Positions 11,883 through 23,379 of a stretch of DNA of 64,000 bases are shown piece by piece (within the stretch, counting starts at the first letter, position 1; every line of letters begins with the position of its first letter). The position numbers and the translations under genes were made by a program. Under the pieces are notes generated by a model, which searched no databases, had not been told where the DNA came from, and saw only the letters and a list, made by a program, of their open reading frames with translations. This DNA comes from Datisca glomerata (Eukaryota; Streptophyta; Magnoliopsida; Cucurbitales; Datiscaceae), in NCBI GenBank assembly GCA_003255025.1, contig QANY01013411.1:62001-126000 (forward strand), written 5' to 3'.

Positions 11883-13230
11883 GTGTGCTTAAGGATGGAT
11901 TGTACCACTTCCCCTTGCCAAAAGCTTCCTGCTTCATTGATAGTCCTTTTTACTTTAATAAAGTGCCCAATTCTGCTGCTTTCTTTTCTAAGTACTATTG
12001 TTATCTTTCTGTTTAAGTCAAAAGGTTATGCAAATCTATGGCATCGTAGGCTAGGTCACCTCTCACCTCCCATTATCAAGTTAGTCTCTAAGTTTGTACC
12101 TAGCAAAGTTTCTAAAATAAATGTAATTTCCTTTTGTGATGCATGTCGCATGAGCAAATTATATCAGTTTACATTTCCACCCTCTACACATACTACTAAG
12201 ACTCCCTTTCAACTTGTGCACTCAGACTTATGTGGCCCTTCTCTCATTCTTTCCAACTCTGGTTTTAGATACTATATGACATTTGTAGATGACTATACCA
12301 GGTATAATTGGATATTTCCACTTAAACTAAACTCTGATGCCAAATCAACATTTATATAGTTTAACAAATTCATTGAAAGGCAGTTTAATCTTAAGATCAA
12401 ATGCTTACAAATAGTTAGGGGGAGAATTCAAGTCCTTTAGTCCAATTTTCACCATCTTGGCATATCCTTTAGACATCCTTATCTACACACTCATTAGTGA
12501 AATGGGTGTGGAAAAGAAGCGTAAATATATAGTAAAGAAGGGCCTCTTCCTTTTAGCACATGTACAATTACCTCTTTCATTTTGGGGGACTCTTTTAGCA
12601 CATCTACCTACTTTATTAACCTTCTCCCCACTCCAACTCTTCATAACAAGCCCCCATCAACTACTCTTTCACCAAACTCCATATTACAGTATGCTCAAGG
12701 CATTTGGGTGCACATGTTTTCCTTTTCTTAGGCCCAATAGTAAGCACAAGTTCAATTTTTCATACTAAAAAGTGTGTTTTCATTGGCTATAGCACTTCAC
12801 ATAAAGGTTACAAGTGTTTTGATCCTTCTACTGGTAGGGTTTACATAGCTAGAAGTGTATCTTTTAATGAGTATGAATTTCCATTTCAGAATCTCCCTAA
12901 CGCACGTCTTTCAATCTCAATCATCATATGTTGTTTTGTTGTATGTTTCTTCCTTCCCTTTGCAGGTACCTGGTACAATCACTCTTTCACAATTTGCAGC
13001 AGCTTCTCCTTCTTCTTCTTGTCTATCTCCAACAAGAGCTTCAACAACACCTACTTCACTAGGTAACTCTCCCTCTAACCATAACACTACCCTTAATTAT
13101 TATATTCCTAATGTGGCTGTCCCTTTTACTTCCACACCATCTCCCTCCCCTCACAGGTTGCACATTGACCTTCTCTTTTACATGTTACACTTCACCCTGC
13201 TCACCCTTTGATTAATAGGTCTAAAGCATG
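11883..13230 (+). pseudogene. Copia A integrase, multiple frameshifts
   Basis: Pre-integrase zinc-binding region: LWHRRLGHLSPPIIKLVSK then FCDACRMSK (H-H-C-C type). Catalytic core begins FQLVHSDLCGPS with the first acidic residue, and continues YYMTFVDDYTRYNWIFPLK with the second. Frame breaks at 12359. The downstream part is read as LPLSFWGTLLAHLPTLL (12550-12620), then SMLKAFGCTCF, and in another frame KKCVFIGYSTSHKGYKCFD (12768-12825), which is the usual copia integrase C-terminal sequence. The third catalytic residue (Glu) region is degraded near 12360-12500. Confidence 0.8.
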
Positions 13231-13990
13231 CATATTCAAACCAAAGGTCTACCATGCCAGTCCCAGTCACCCAAAGGAACATAGTTCTGCTCAAGAAGCA
13301 CTTCAAGAGCCTCTTTGGAGGGCTACCATGAAGCCAGAATTTGATGCACTAGTGCATAACCATACATGATCTCTTGTTCCTCCTCCCTCATATATGTCTC
13401 TTATAAAAAACAAGTGGGTATGTATGCTCAAATATAACCCTGATGAATCTATATTAAAACACAAGGTCAGGTTGGTAGCAAAAGGCATCCAACAGACCCC
13501 TAGTGTGGACTTTTTTGAAACCTACAATCTAGTGATTAAACCCTACACAAATCAAATCATTCTTACATTTGTTGTTACCTTCAGATGGGATATACAACTT
13601 ATATCAACGATGCTTTTTTCCATGGAAAGCTTCAAGAAACAGTGTACATGAAACAACCTGAGGGCTTTAAGGACCCTGCCAAACCATCTTTTGTCTACAG
13701 GCTTAACAAGGCTCTCTATGGCTTTAGATAGGCCCCTCGAGCGTGGTTTGACAAATTAAAGGGAACATTGCTTCAGCTAGGATTCAGTAAATCCTACTTA
13801 GACACCTCATTGTTTATCAAGCACTCCTCTTCTGGTATTACTTTGATACTAATTTATATGGATGGTATCCTTATCACAGATTCCTCTCCTACTCATATTC
13901 AGCGGGTTATCATTTATCTTAGCTCTAACTTTGCACTCAAATAGTTTAGTTCCCTCAGCTATTTTTTAGGTTTTGAACCTCATAAAACTT
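13231..13990 (+). pseudogene. Copia A reverse transcriptase, catalytic motif altered
   Basis: Reads IKNKWVCMLKYNPDESILKHKVRLVAKG, then MKQPEGFKDP and RLNKALYGFR-stop-APRAWFDKL, the characteristic 'K-x-L-Y-G-L-K-Q-A-P-R-A-W' block with a stop replacing Q. The catalytic Y-x-D-D is LIYMDGILI, so the second Asp is Gly and the enzyme would be dead even if the frame were open. Family role: copying element RNA into DNA in the cytoplasmic particle. Confidence 0.85.
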
Positions 13991-14081
13991 CAGCTGGCCT
14001 ACATCTTACATAGAGAAGGTATATTAATGATCTCCTTCATAGAGCCAACATGGATCAATGTAAAAGCAGTCATACTCCTAT

Positions 14082-14800
14082 ATGTCCCCTCACAAACTCA
14101 CTGCATCAAGCTCCCCCTTTCTTGAATCCACATTATTCAGAAGGATCTTAGGAGTTTTCCAATACCTTACTATGACTAGGTTAGACATTGTCTATGTTAT
14201 GACCAAGTTAAGCCAATACATGCCCTCTCCTACCATAGATCACTGGAAAGCCTGCAAACGGGTCCTAAGGTACCCTAAAGGTACTCCTCATCTTGGATTG
14301 TACTTCACTCCAGTCCCAAGACTCAACTTGAATGATACTCTAATGTTGACTAGGTAAGTTCTTTGGATGATGGCAAGTCCACAAGTGGCATGTGTCTCTA
14401 TCTTGGTGGTAATTTGATTAGTTAGAGTTCAAAGAAACAAACTGTGGTTGCTAAGTCTAGCACTGAATCTAAATATTGCGTCTCTTGCAACAGATGTGAT
14501 TTGGCTAGTCTTTATCTTTAAGGGAATAAAACTCAATCTTACAGGTGTTCTAGTGATTTGGTGTGACAATCAAAGTGCCACAGCCATTGTTTCCAATCAT
14601 GTGTTCCACTCTCATACTAAACATATTGAAGTGGATGTTCAATTCGTTCAGGACGAAGTCCTCTCCAAAGACATTGATGTTCGTTTTGTTCCCTCCACTT
14701 CACAGATTGCTGATATATTCACTAAAGGCTTTGACACCCTCTTCTTTTCTTTCGCTTCACAACAAGCTTCTTCTTATTCATACTCCATTACACTTGAGGG
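14082..14800 (+). pseudogene. Copia A RNase H domain
   Basis: FQYLTMTRLDIVYVMTKLSQYM and WKACKRVLRYPKGTPHLGL are the copia connection/RNase H start; later VIWCDNQSATAIVSN carries the catalytic Asp, and HIEVDVQFVQD...FVPSTSQIADIFTK the end of the domain. The centre (about 14350-14450, reading YSSKKQ-like sequence) is frameshifted. The frame runs to a stop at 14832, inside the 3' LTR. Confidence 0.85.
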
Positions 14801-14808
14801 GGGATGGG
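14796..14808 (+). other. Polypurine tract (copia A)
   Basis: GAGGGGGGATGGG immediately precedes the TG of the 3' LTR; primes plus-strand synthesis in this family. Confidence 0.85.
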
Positions 14809-15257
14809 TGTTGAAGAATCAAAATCACCATTGAAGCATCCTGAAGCTCAATCTTTCTCCCTATTGTCTTTATCAAGCAATTCTACGTACTCTTCATGCA
14901 TGTGTTTGAGTCTCACGGAAAGGTGACAATCTGGACAAATTTACCAACTCAGCAACTCAATTATCTACATCAGCAAGTATCTTTCCTCCTCATAATTGGC
15001 TCACACAGAATATAAGTGGTGCTAACAGATTGCCACTAGCTCACCAATGATTGTCCATGGAGAGAATATTACCATTTCTCAATCATTGGCTCTTCTAACA
15101 GATTTTTTATTATTTGGAAATTTATTTGTATTTAATTTTTTTTCATTTTTATGTATAAAAGGTCTGTAACTTTTTACTATTACTTAAGTGAAATTCCTTG
15201 GAGCCAAGCTACTGTGTATCTCCTTCTTCTTCCTCATCTGTTATACTCTGTATTTCA
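14809..15257 (+). mobile_element. 3' LTR of copia A, complete, 449 bp
   Basis: Starts TGTTGAAGAATC right after the polypurine tract and ends TTTCA, matching the end of the 5' LTR remnant. Contains 'tgtataaaaggt' at about 15151, a good TATA box, followed by transcript-like sequence. Identity to the 5' remnant by eye is roughly 90 percent, so the insertion is old. A target duplication cannot be scored because the start of the 5' LTR is lost. Confidence 0.9.
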
Positions 15258-15263
15258 AGTTTT

Positions 15264-15610
15264 TCTGATTCGGCTTTACGTATTGAGGAGATTAATAAAT
15301 TGAATACTTGTGATGCATGAGAGATTGGAGCCATTATTATTTTATATATTTCAGCTTTCTAAAACATGGCCTAATAGCTCTTTTGAGCACTGTTCCAGGA
15401 ATTCGATTATTCGGCTGATTATTGGGCAAAAAAAGGTTTAACAGCTGATGTCACTTACATTTATTTCTCTCATTTTCTGGATTTTATTGCCAGTTGTTTG
15501 GCTAATTCTAGTTTTTTAGTCTTCGAATTATGACAATGTAACAACCATTTTGGATTAATGCTAATTTCTTTTCATTGTAAAAAAAGGATAAAATATCATT
15601 AAGAATCAGG
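15264..15610 (+). pseudogene. 3' end of a LINE-type RNase H domain (fragment)
   Basis: A frame with a few stops reads FDYSADYWAKKGL followed by ADVTYIYFSHFLDFIASCLA and ends at a TGA at 15529-15531. The 'A-D-x-[WL]-A-K-x-G' block is the C-terminal end of the RNase H domain found in plant L1-like LINE ORF2 proteins and related RNase H-like genes. A short 3' UTR ends in an A-rich tract (gtaaaaaaaggataaaat, 15578-15595), as LINE tails do. Everything upstream is missing; copia A lies directly against it. Alternative: scrap of a host RNase H-like gene. Confidence 0.55.
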
Positions 15611-16341
15611 GTCGTAAAAAATTGTTAGCCTTGACCCTAGCCCAGGCCCTGTCCAGCGGGCCATTGATTAGTCAAAGGGGCGTGCCGGGTTGGCCCAATC
15701 TAAAATATGAAGGTCCATGCCCAGTCCATGGGCTCCGGCTTATAATGGATTATCGGGTTGAGCTAAAGGGTTGGGCGTATGAGTGGAGCTTTTAAAATAG
15801 TCTTTATTAAAAATTATCTTCATCAAAATATCATTTTTCTCAATTGATATTATTAATTGGATTTATAGTTATTTAATTATGAAATGTCATAACTTAGAAA
15901 TAAATAAGTAACACAACATTATAAAAAATTACTACCCAAATTATACATTACCTAAATATGTAATCTAGTATGATTTCTTAAACCTCACAAGCTTGGATTG
16001 CTTGAGTAGAGGATTTGAAACTTAATAACTCACAAAGATAAGAAATTATGCACTCAAAATTTTGAGACTTGAAAACTTATAAATTTAGAGTTTGGTTTCT
16101 AGTAATTAAACAAATGTTTGGAAAATTGAAAGTTATAGGCTATAGAAGTTATAAATTTGATGAAAAATGGCTACATATTGAAGATATGAGTGAAGAATTA
16201 ATGAGGTAGGGAGAGTATTAATCATCAATTAGGGCATAATTTGTGACCAAATGGGCATGAAAGTGGGCTTGACAATCCGGCCCAATGGGCCAGTCCAATC
16301 TGACTAATTTAGCCCGGCTCACAGGCTGGCTCAGAAGCTAA
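15610..16341. mobile_element. GGGCC-rich non-autonomous element, left part
   Basis: AT-rich DNA bounded by clusters of GGCCC/GGGCC/GCCCG words (15640-15790 and 16255-16335). The right-hand part, beyond the CACTA insertion, has the same word type and includes 'gcccatccctag' (18398-18409), the complement of a CAGGGATGGGC-like hAT-style end; the left edge starts 'tcagggtcg'. No transposase. A hAT-derived MITE-like element is a reasonable guess only. Confidence 0.4.
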
Positions 16342-18381
16342 CACTACAAGAAAAATGGTATTTCGTTGCGGATGCTACAACAGCCATAAAAAATGCGGTA
16401 AAAGTTTTACCGGCAGTGTTTTAAAAATCGCCGCTACATAGTGTACTTTAGGCGGCGGTTCTAAAAAAGCGCCGATATAAAAGTCATATTCCATGACCTT
16501 TAGCGCCTGTAAAAGATCTTATTAGCAGTGATTTTTAAGATATTAGCGGCGGTTTAGAACCACCGCTAATAGTAGCTTAAATTCCTAGCCCCCAATTCAT
16601 GAATTTACTCTTTCTCTTTCACTTTTTCTCTCATTTTGTTAGGCGATTCGCAGGCGAAGCTTAGATCTGGTCATTTGTCACTTTCCCGTTATAGATCTCC
16701 AATCATCCTCACCGTTTGTCGACGCTAGTGAGTCTCTAATTCTCTATCTTATTAATATTCGCTGCAATTTCCAACCCTTCATTTCATTGATTTGGTCTAC
16801 CTTTGGTTTTATACTCCATCTAATTCACATGGATATTGTTGTTGAGTATACTCTGAAACACGAGAAGAAGATTTGGTTTGGACTTGAAATGGATAAATAT
16901 TTATCAACTGTAATAATTTATTTTTCTAATTTTAATGAACTATTAATCGAAGAGTAAACATGTAAGTTTCTTTCTCATTATTTTCTTTTTACGTAATTCA
17001 TTTTATTTCTATTTTTCGATTGCAATAGATCATTTGAGCAAGTAATTGAATTTTGCATCTGACACTACTCAATCTATTTCATTTATTGTTTAGATAAATT
17101 TGTAGAGAGATTCGGTAAGTAGTTGTATTTCTCAAGGTTTTTTGCTTTTGTTTTTTGTGATATTTGAAGGTTTCTCCATGGAACTTAAATCCTTCTTGAT
17201 TTTTGTTTCTTCTCATCTTTCTCAAGTATCATGATGCAATTTAGATCCTAGCAGATACTATTTCAAAATTTTATCATAAAATCTCCTAGGGCGGCTGAAA
17301 TGATAAAAGTTGGCTTCAAAAGTGTATTTGATTTTAATTTTTAGATTTTCTTCGTAGTGAGTGTACTTAGCATTGTGAGTTTCAAGGAGTACCTTCTTGA
17401 CGAAGACAGTCATCAAAAATGTGTTTCCTGTATTGACTGCATCCATCCAAGAGTCTAGTTTGTTTGAGAAATGCTACTATTTTTTATTTTGTTTTTATCA
17501 TAACTTGCTGGTTTTTCAATGTATTGTATACAACCAATAGGAATATGATAACCTATGTATATTTTTCTTCGAAGAACATATTACGTTAATTTATGAATTT
17601 TTTTGATATATTAGGAAGATGCTTTGATCACATATAATTCTAGTTGAGCATATATGTCAAGTTGAGCATATTTACTTACACAGTTTAAACTAGTTTATTG
17701 TGTATGAACCAGTCTACCCAAATATCTTTTTTTATATTTCATACAAATCATTGTTCTTATTCATAAAATGTCTAACATATAAAAATAATATTTTATACGT
17801 AGGTGGATCCTCCTGCTCTAAGCGAAAGGTTCGAGGCCAGACATGATTAGCTCGTATATGATTACTACCTAAAGGGAAGAGTTTGAAAGTTGCATCACTA
17901 TGATCGAAAACATAACGCAAACAGTTCAGTGATGATGGAAAATACTTTTTTTACTTAAGTTTGAACTTATATTGTTTTGTCTTTGAAATTTGTGAATGTT
18001 TAAAATGTAAGAATTTGTGAATATTTGAATTGATGGACTCTGGTAGTTTTGTATTGATGGATTCTGAAATCTCTAATATAGAATGTTTTCTCAAACATGT
18101 ATTTTTGAAAATTATAGGATTTTCAAAAATTAAATAAAAATTCACGCCAAAATTTTAATTTATAGCGGCGGTTTTCTAGTCTATAGCGGCGGTTTAAAAC
18201 CACCGGGAAAGAGAATTTCTTTCCATTTATGGACATTTATGGCGGTTTCAAATTACCGGTAAAGAGAAAGAAAACCGCCGGTAAAAAACCTTTACCGGAG
18301 GTCCTCCGATGGTTGGAAAAATCGCCGCAAAAAACCTTTGTGGCGGTGGATAAGGCCGCAATAAGGTGTTTTTTTGTAGTG
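16342..18381. mobile_element. Non-autonomous CACTA (En/Spm-type) DNA transposon
   Basis: Begins CACTACAAGAAAAATGG and ends TTTTTTTGTAGTG, giving the CACTA terminal inverted repeat. It is flanked by a 3-bp target duplication TAA (16339-16341 and 18382-18384), as expected for this superfamily. Both ends carry many subterminal copies of a GCGGCGGTTT word in both orientations (16430-16570 and 18165-18350), the transposase-binding repeats typical of CACTA elements. The 1.6-kb interior has no transposase domain; 16600-16800 resembles a pyrimidine-rich leader. Complete ends suggest it could have been mobilised in trans. Confidence 0.95.
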
Positions 18382-18520
18382 TAAATGTCAGCCGAAGCCC
18401 ATCCCTAGCTAAAATTTTAGGGCCGGACCATAGAAGCCCGATAATTAAGCTAAAATAAAGCCCGCTGGGCTCGTGCTAGTCCAATCAGACTATCAGGATC
18501 TGTGCTTTCCGATGAGGCTT
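18382..18520. mobile_element. GGGCC-rich element, right part
   Basis: Continuation after the CACTA insertion: 'gccgaagcccatccc', 'agggccggacc', 'agcccgctgggctcg'. Removing the CACTA element plus one TAA joins this to 15610-16341. Confidence 0.4.
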
Positions 18521-20097
18521 AATTGAGAATGAAAATTAGAAGTTAGGATTTGATAACAAAAATTATGAAAATATAAAATTGTTAAGCGTTACACTATAGA
18601 AAAATAAAAATAAAATAATAATAATAAAAACTCCAATGTTTTTATTCTCATAACTGTACAAAAACAAAACTGAAAAATTAAGAAAGGAACTAAGGAGAAT
18701 GTTTCGTTTTTGTCCTATGTTTCCATAGCAGAATTAAGAATACAAACTGAAAATTTATAATAGAGCTACTAAAACGTTAACTATAAGTATGCAGTACGAA
18801 AGGACATGTGCTATAAAATAGTAAATGAGGGTAATGAAGAAGTAATTAGAATTAAAAAAGTGAATGAAGAGTGCTAGAAACATAAATTGGAAGAAACTAA
18901 TGGAGTTACAAAACATTAGTTGCGGAATGGGTAGACATGAAGTAAGTGAAAGTTAATTGGATTATTGAGACTAAATAAAATAGAAAATAATAATAGTTAT
19001 AACAAATACATCATAAAATTCTGGCCTAAAACAAACTTATATAATTAAAAACAACATAAACTAAAGTCTCATTCTGGTTTTTTTTTATATTAAGTGTTGA
19101 GTAATAATATAATACCTACTATAAGTGTTTTAACATCTACAAGAAAGCGTAATCACACATAATCTTATATATATATTAAAAGTTAAATATAGACATTTTA
19201 TGTCAGGTGTCTTTATCCAATATTATCAAGTGTTCATTTAAATTATAAAAATAAATTGAAAGGGAATGGGAATGCTAATGATATCTCATTGCATATAAAT
19301 TAATTATGGGTATGAAAAATTTAAACTAAAACAGGAGTTTAGTTGATAGAGTTTTATTCTAGTGATAAGCTTCTTTTTCTATTCAAAAGAATTCGAAAGG
19401 ATGATGATTTTAAATGTGTTTTATGTTATTGTTTGTTAGGAAAGGAAATGTCAAAAGACAAATGAGTTTAATGGATAACATAAATGTTTATTTATTTTGT
19501 ATAATATGGTCGTTACAAACAATAACAAAAATTTAAGCGGCAACATTAAAGTTTTTTAATTGTAATCTTTTATTGGGGGAATTTAATGGCTTAATTTGTA
19601 ATTTAGAAATCTCTACCTATACACAAGGAGTCTTTTGGAGTAGTATAGAGCAAAACACATTTCCCATTATCAAACTTTTCTCTCTTCACTCAACTCATAG
19701 TCTTCTTCGGCAACTCAATTATATATTACGAAAGAATAATACTAACAATTAATAGAGAGAAAGAATGAGAGACAATGAACTCAAGAGTAGAATTTTTGCT
19801 TGTATTCGATTGATCTTTTGAGGTCGTGCATGCTCCTATTTACGCATGAAAATTACAATTAAATAATAATTAAAGCTCATATTCCATAGCAAACAATATG
19901 GAATTGATAAATGTCTTCGGAGAATATTCTGTTCGAAGATCTCTTCCATAATCGTTTGGTTGATCATATGATCCGTATTCCATCTGTTCCTTAATTAATT
20001 TTCAATCTAGATCTTGCAAGTTGCAATGGGTAAGGTTAGATTTTGATTGTTCATTGGCCTCTATCATACTCAACCAAATCTTATTCATTGAAGTGTA
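18521..20097. other. AT-rich region, no gene seen
   Basis: About 1.6 kb with no supported coding frame. A block at 19160-19235 ('tatatatattaaaagtt', 'tgtcaggtgtctttatcca') resembles sequence near the 5' end of some plant Helitrons, but no CTRR-hairpin end could be paired with it. ATTA/TAA-rich stretches elsewhere. Confidence 0.4.
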
Positions 20098-20590
20098 ATG
20101 ATTACTGCTTCTTATTTTAACATTTTCTATTCTTGCTCCTACGCGCTTCTCGAAAATGCACGACGTAGTCCTTTGGTGACTTTTCGACTGTCTGTTGTCA
20201 GTGGCGATTTTGCATTTTCAATTGTCGTTACATCTTCTCATTTCCGTTCTCGATATTCTTTGGAAACACGTGGCACGGATTTTTGAATTTACCTTTGGCA
20301 GACTACACCTACCTATTTCGCCAACTATCACCCCCTCATTTGTCAGTTGTCGTGACGATCCATTTCAACGCACCTTGTAAGTCACGCCTTTTTGACAAAT
20401 CTTTTCGTACTTGAGTACCTCAAAACGTCCTTTCATTGCATCTTTTTAGTATTTATAAAATGAATCAAAATCCTTCTTCTTGTCCGCAGCCTTTTTAAAG
20501 GCATTTGTCTCCACTTTTCTTTCACTTCACCTCTCCAATTTGTAAGTTTCCTGATTTCTTCTTCTTCTTCCCTGCATTTTATTTTAGAGT
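20098..20590 (+). promoter_or_regulatory. Promoter-like region for the antisense ORF of the Tat element
   Basis: Contains a palindromic G-box CACGTG (20267-20272, as cacgtggc), a TATA-like 'atttataaaa' at 20451-20460, then a pyrimidine-rich leader with C/A transcription-start-like positions about 30 bp on. A short potential intron, GTAAGTTT (20540) to TTTTATTTTAG (about 20586), sits just before the ATG at 20592. All these point rightward, opposite to the Tat gag-pol. Function is inferred from motif arrangement only. Confidence 0.45.
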
Positions 20591-20591
20591 T

Positions 20592-20905
20592 ATGGCAGAC
20601 GATACCAGTTTTTAGCCTTATCTTCCCCTAGTTAGGACCAAGCCTGAATTAAGGAAATTTCTTACCATTTCCTAGGAAGCCTTCCTTTCTGATGTCATTT
20701 ATGCCTTAGGAGAGACTGAGTCATCAGGCGTTCCTTGTAGGCCCCCATATGAAATCACCATTCACTCGATGTACATAGCACTAGGTTTTAGATTCCCTAT
20801 TTCCTCTTTCTTCTAAGATTTCTTTTCTACTTTTTGTTTAGCCTCTTCTCAGCTCACCCCAAGCTCTTACAGGAGAGTTCTCTGCTTCGAGACTATGAAT
20901 AGGTG
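20592..20905 (+). pseudogene. Antisense extra ORF of a Tat-lineage gypsy element
   Basis: Plus-strand frame starting MADDTSF reads, through three stops, PPYEITIHSMYIALGFRFP, then DFFSTFCLASSQLTPSSYR. This resembles the N-terminal part of plant proteins annotated as putative plant transposon/retrotransposon-associated, in which an 'I-x-x-x-x-x-x-G-[LF]-R-[FL]-P' block is followed by 'L-A-P-S-Q-L-x-P-[NS]-[SW]'. Tat-lineage elements such as Grande are known to carry extra ORFs downstream of pol, some antisense. Its position, 3' of integrase and antisense to it, fits that. Only the first ~100 codons are present. Confidence 0.55.
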
Positions 20906-21329
20906 ATACAACTTAGGTTTATGTGTAACTGAACTTCAATATTTGTACATAGTTAAATTCTGAAAAAAATAGTTATTACTTGGCCCCAAGGCCAAGCAAA
21001 AGAAGTCCCCTCATAACTGATATGTCCAAAGGGGACAAATGGTGGGAACGAGATATTCTCACCGTTGGTGGGTATTGGAGCGGTGATGTCCGCTAGATAA
21101 TTCCCAGAAGATGGGAAGGTTTTAGTAAGTCACCGGAGTAGAATTCATTCTCAAGCACTTGAGAAACTTTTAAGTTTCAATCTTTCCTTTGAAAACAGCA
21201 TAATCTGTTCTCAAAGATGAATTTTGTAGAGCTTTGAACTTCACTTTCCGTTTAGAGAAGGCATGCTTTTATAGCATTATCAATTTCCTTTCTTCCTGTT
21301 ACATGGTCTTTGTCAAGGACTTGTATTTT

Positions 21330-21810
21330 TCAGAGTTCCTTTAGTTTCCTTTAGAGAACATATGATTATTGTAGTGTAATTTGTTTTCAACGACTTAGGT
21401 TCATTGAAGAACAATGACCCGATTTTCTTTAGAGAGCAGGGACTCATTGTAGTGTCACTCGCACTCAAGGACTTAGGTTCATTGTAGAAGCATAGCCTCA
21501 GTTTCTTTTAGAAAGTAGAGACTCATTGTAGTGCCGCCCACTCTCAAGGACTTAGGTTCATTGTAGAACTATGGCCCTAGTTTCCTTTAGAGAGTAGGAG
21601 CCCATTGTAATGCTGCCCATTCTCAAAGACTTAGGTTCATTGTAGAACCATAGCCCCGATTTCCTTTAGAGAGCAAGGGACCATTGTAGTGTCGTTCATT
21701 CTCAAATACTTAGGTTCATTGTAAAACCATGACCCCAGTTTCTTTTATAGAACATGGGCCCATTATAGTGCCACCCACTCTCAAGGACTTAGATTCATCA
21801 AGAACCATGG
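21330..21810 (-). repeat. Tandem repeat, 79-bp unit, six copies, Tat element 3' region
   Basis: The word 'cttaggttcattg' recurs at 21394, 21472, 21551, 21630, 21709 and (as cttagattc) 21788, steps of 78-79 bp. Units also share 'tttcctttagagag' and 'ccattgtagtg'. It lies between integrase and the presumed 3' end. Reverse-complemented, it aligns with the 80-bp array at 1-320. Confidence 0.9.
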
Positions 21811-22289
21811 TCCTAATTCTGTTGTCTTTTGCTGGAGAAGAGAGAGAGAGAGTTGACACCAAGTATATTACATAGAAAAACTCTTGCAAGAAAAAACCAT
21901 GAGAAAATATTGACTACAGTAAGTTTACAATTTAGATAAAATATTTTTTCAGATTGTGTAGCGTTCCAAGGTTTTGCCAGGTCTTTATCGTCTTCCGTTG
22001 ACAATATATGACTCTTCCCAATATGGTCTGAGCTTTCTTTCTATTTAGGACATTTTCTTCAACACTTGATCTCATTTCTGAAATCCCCGTCTTTGAATCT
22101 TTTTCTGGAAATATGCTTTCCTCTTCTGAATATAATTGGCCATTTGGATCAAAGTCGCTTCTCTCTGTTCCTCCAGAAGATCGAGATTTTGCTTTAGGAG
22201 TTCTTCAGTTTCATACTCGTTCAGACTTGATTTCACAGTTGTACTTTCAATCTTAACTTATTGCTTCTGTTCCATACGCCAAGGCAAAT

Positions 22290-23110
22290 GGGGTTTCACC
22301 CGTGGCTTCCCTATGTGTGGTCATGTACGCCGATAACACTACTGGTAATTCTTTTACCCATTTTCCTTTAGCCGATTCTAGCCATTTTTTCATACTTTCA
22401 AGCTAATACGATTTGATCTTTTTGCTAAACCATTTCCCTGTGGGAAATACAGCATAGAAAATCAGTTAATAATTTTTGGGTCTTCACAGAAAGCCTTGAT
22501 TGTCTTCCTCGAAGTCTGTTGCCAGAAATGAGTACTCGAGGAATTTTGTACATCCATACTATATTTTTTCATAAGAATCTCTTAGTAAAATAATCTATTG
22601 CTACCAGCAGAAAATTTTCCTGAGCAGGTGCAACAGGAAGTGGACCAATAATATCAAGGGCGCATTGCACGAACGGTGGCGGGCTTGCCTATATTAAGTT
22701 CTCTAGAATCAAGTGCTTAAGGAATTACGTACCTGCATACTATATTTTTCCATAAGAATCTCTTAGTGAAATAGTCTGTTGCCACTAGCAGAAAATGTTT
22801 CAAAGCAGGTGCAATAGGAAGTGGACTAATAATGTCCAGAGCCTATTGCATGAACTGCCATGGGCTGCCACTGTATTGAGTTCTCTGAGTGTCATTTAGC
22901 TACGGGAGCGAAGCGTTGGCATTTGTCACAATTCTTCACGTACTTGTTGGCATCTTGGCATCACCTTAGGCCAATAATACCCTTCATTTAAGATTTTGTG
23001 TGCCGATGATCTCCCCCGGTGTGATTTCCACATATCCTTTCATGAATTTTAGCTAGCACATATTGAGGCTCCCTCTTTTTCAAACACTTTAGATACGGAC
23101 CTGAGAAATA
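22290..23110 (-). pseudogene. Tat element integrase with internal duplication
   Basis: On the minus strand: zinc-binding region with EGYYWPKVMPRC and LCQMPT (H-H-C-C, about 22920-23000), then a catalytic-core start ALDIIGPLPVAPAQENFLL and VAIDYFTKRF (22580-22690) containing the first catalytic Asp. A 181-bp segment of the core is tandemly duplicated (22530-22710 and 22711-22895), and only the downstream copy reads cleanly. The C-terminal part (about 22130-22460) is recognisable by AYGTEA-like sequence followed by stops. Would insert element DNA into chromosomes; non-functional here. Confidence 0.75.
22530..22895 (-). repeat. 181-bp tandem duplication within the Tat integrase
   Basis: 'ggaatt' then 'catactatattttt(t)cataag' starts at 22540 and again at 22721; both copies continue through 'aggtgcaa(c/t)aggaagtgga' and end near 'ttgagttctct'. 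The copies differ at several positions, so this is an old event in this copy rather than an assembly stutter. Confidence 0.85.
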
Positions 23111-23379
23111 CTTTTTATATAAACTCCACTAATTAAACAATACCTGGCAATTTGTTGCTGGTTATTCCTTGCAAAATGTCTATCTTCAGGTAGTTCTCCT
23201 TTTGCCAGGCAACGAATTATGTTATTTTTCCAGCTGGATTCCTCTTCAGTTTCCACATCCGCTACGTTTGACAATGGAAATGTAATGCTTGGCTTTTCGA
23301 GAAATTCCCTAGCACATTTCTTTTATAAGAGAGTTGCAGCAATGACCCTAAATTTTCCAGTGCATCTGTGTGTCTGCTC

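Noticed and set aside
16590..18160. Transposase within the CACTA element
   Set aside because: Only short frames without TNP1/TNP2-like motifs; the element is treated as non-autonomous.
19150..19240. Helitron-like 5' end
   Set aside because: No 3' hairpin with a CTRR end and no Rep/helicase sequence found to pair with it.
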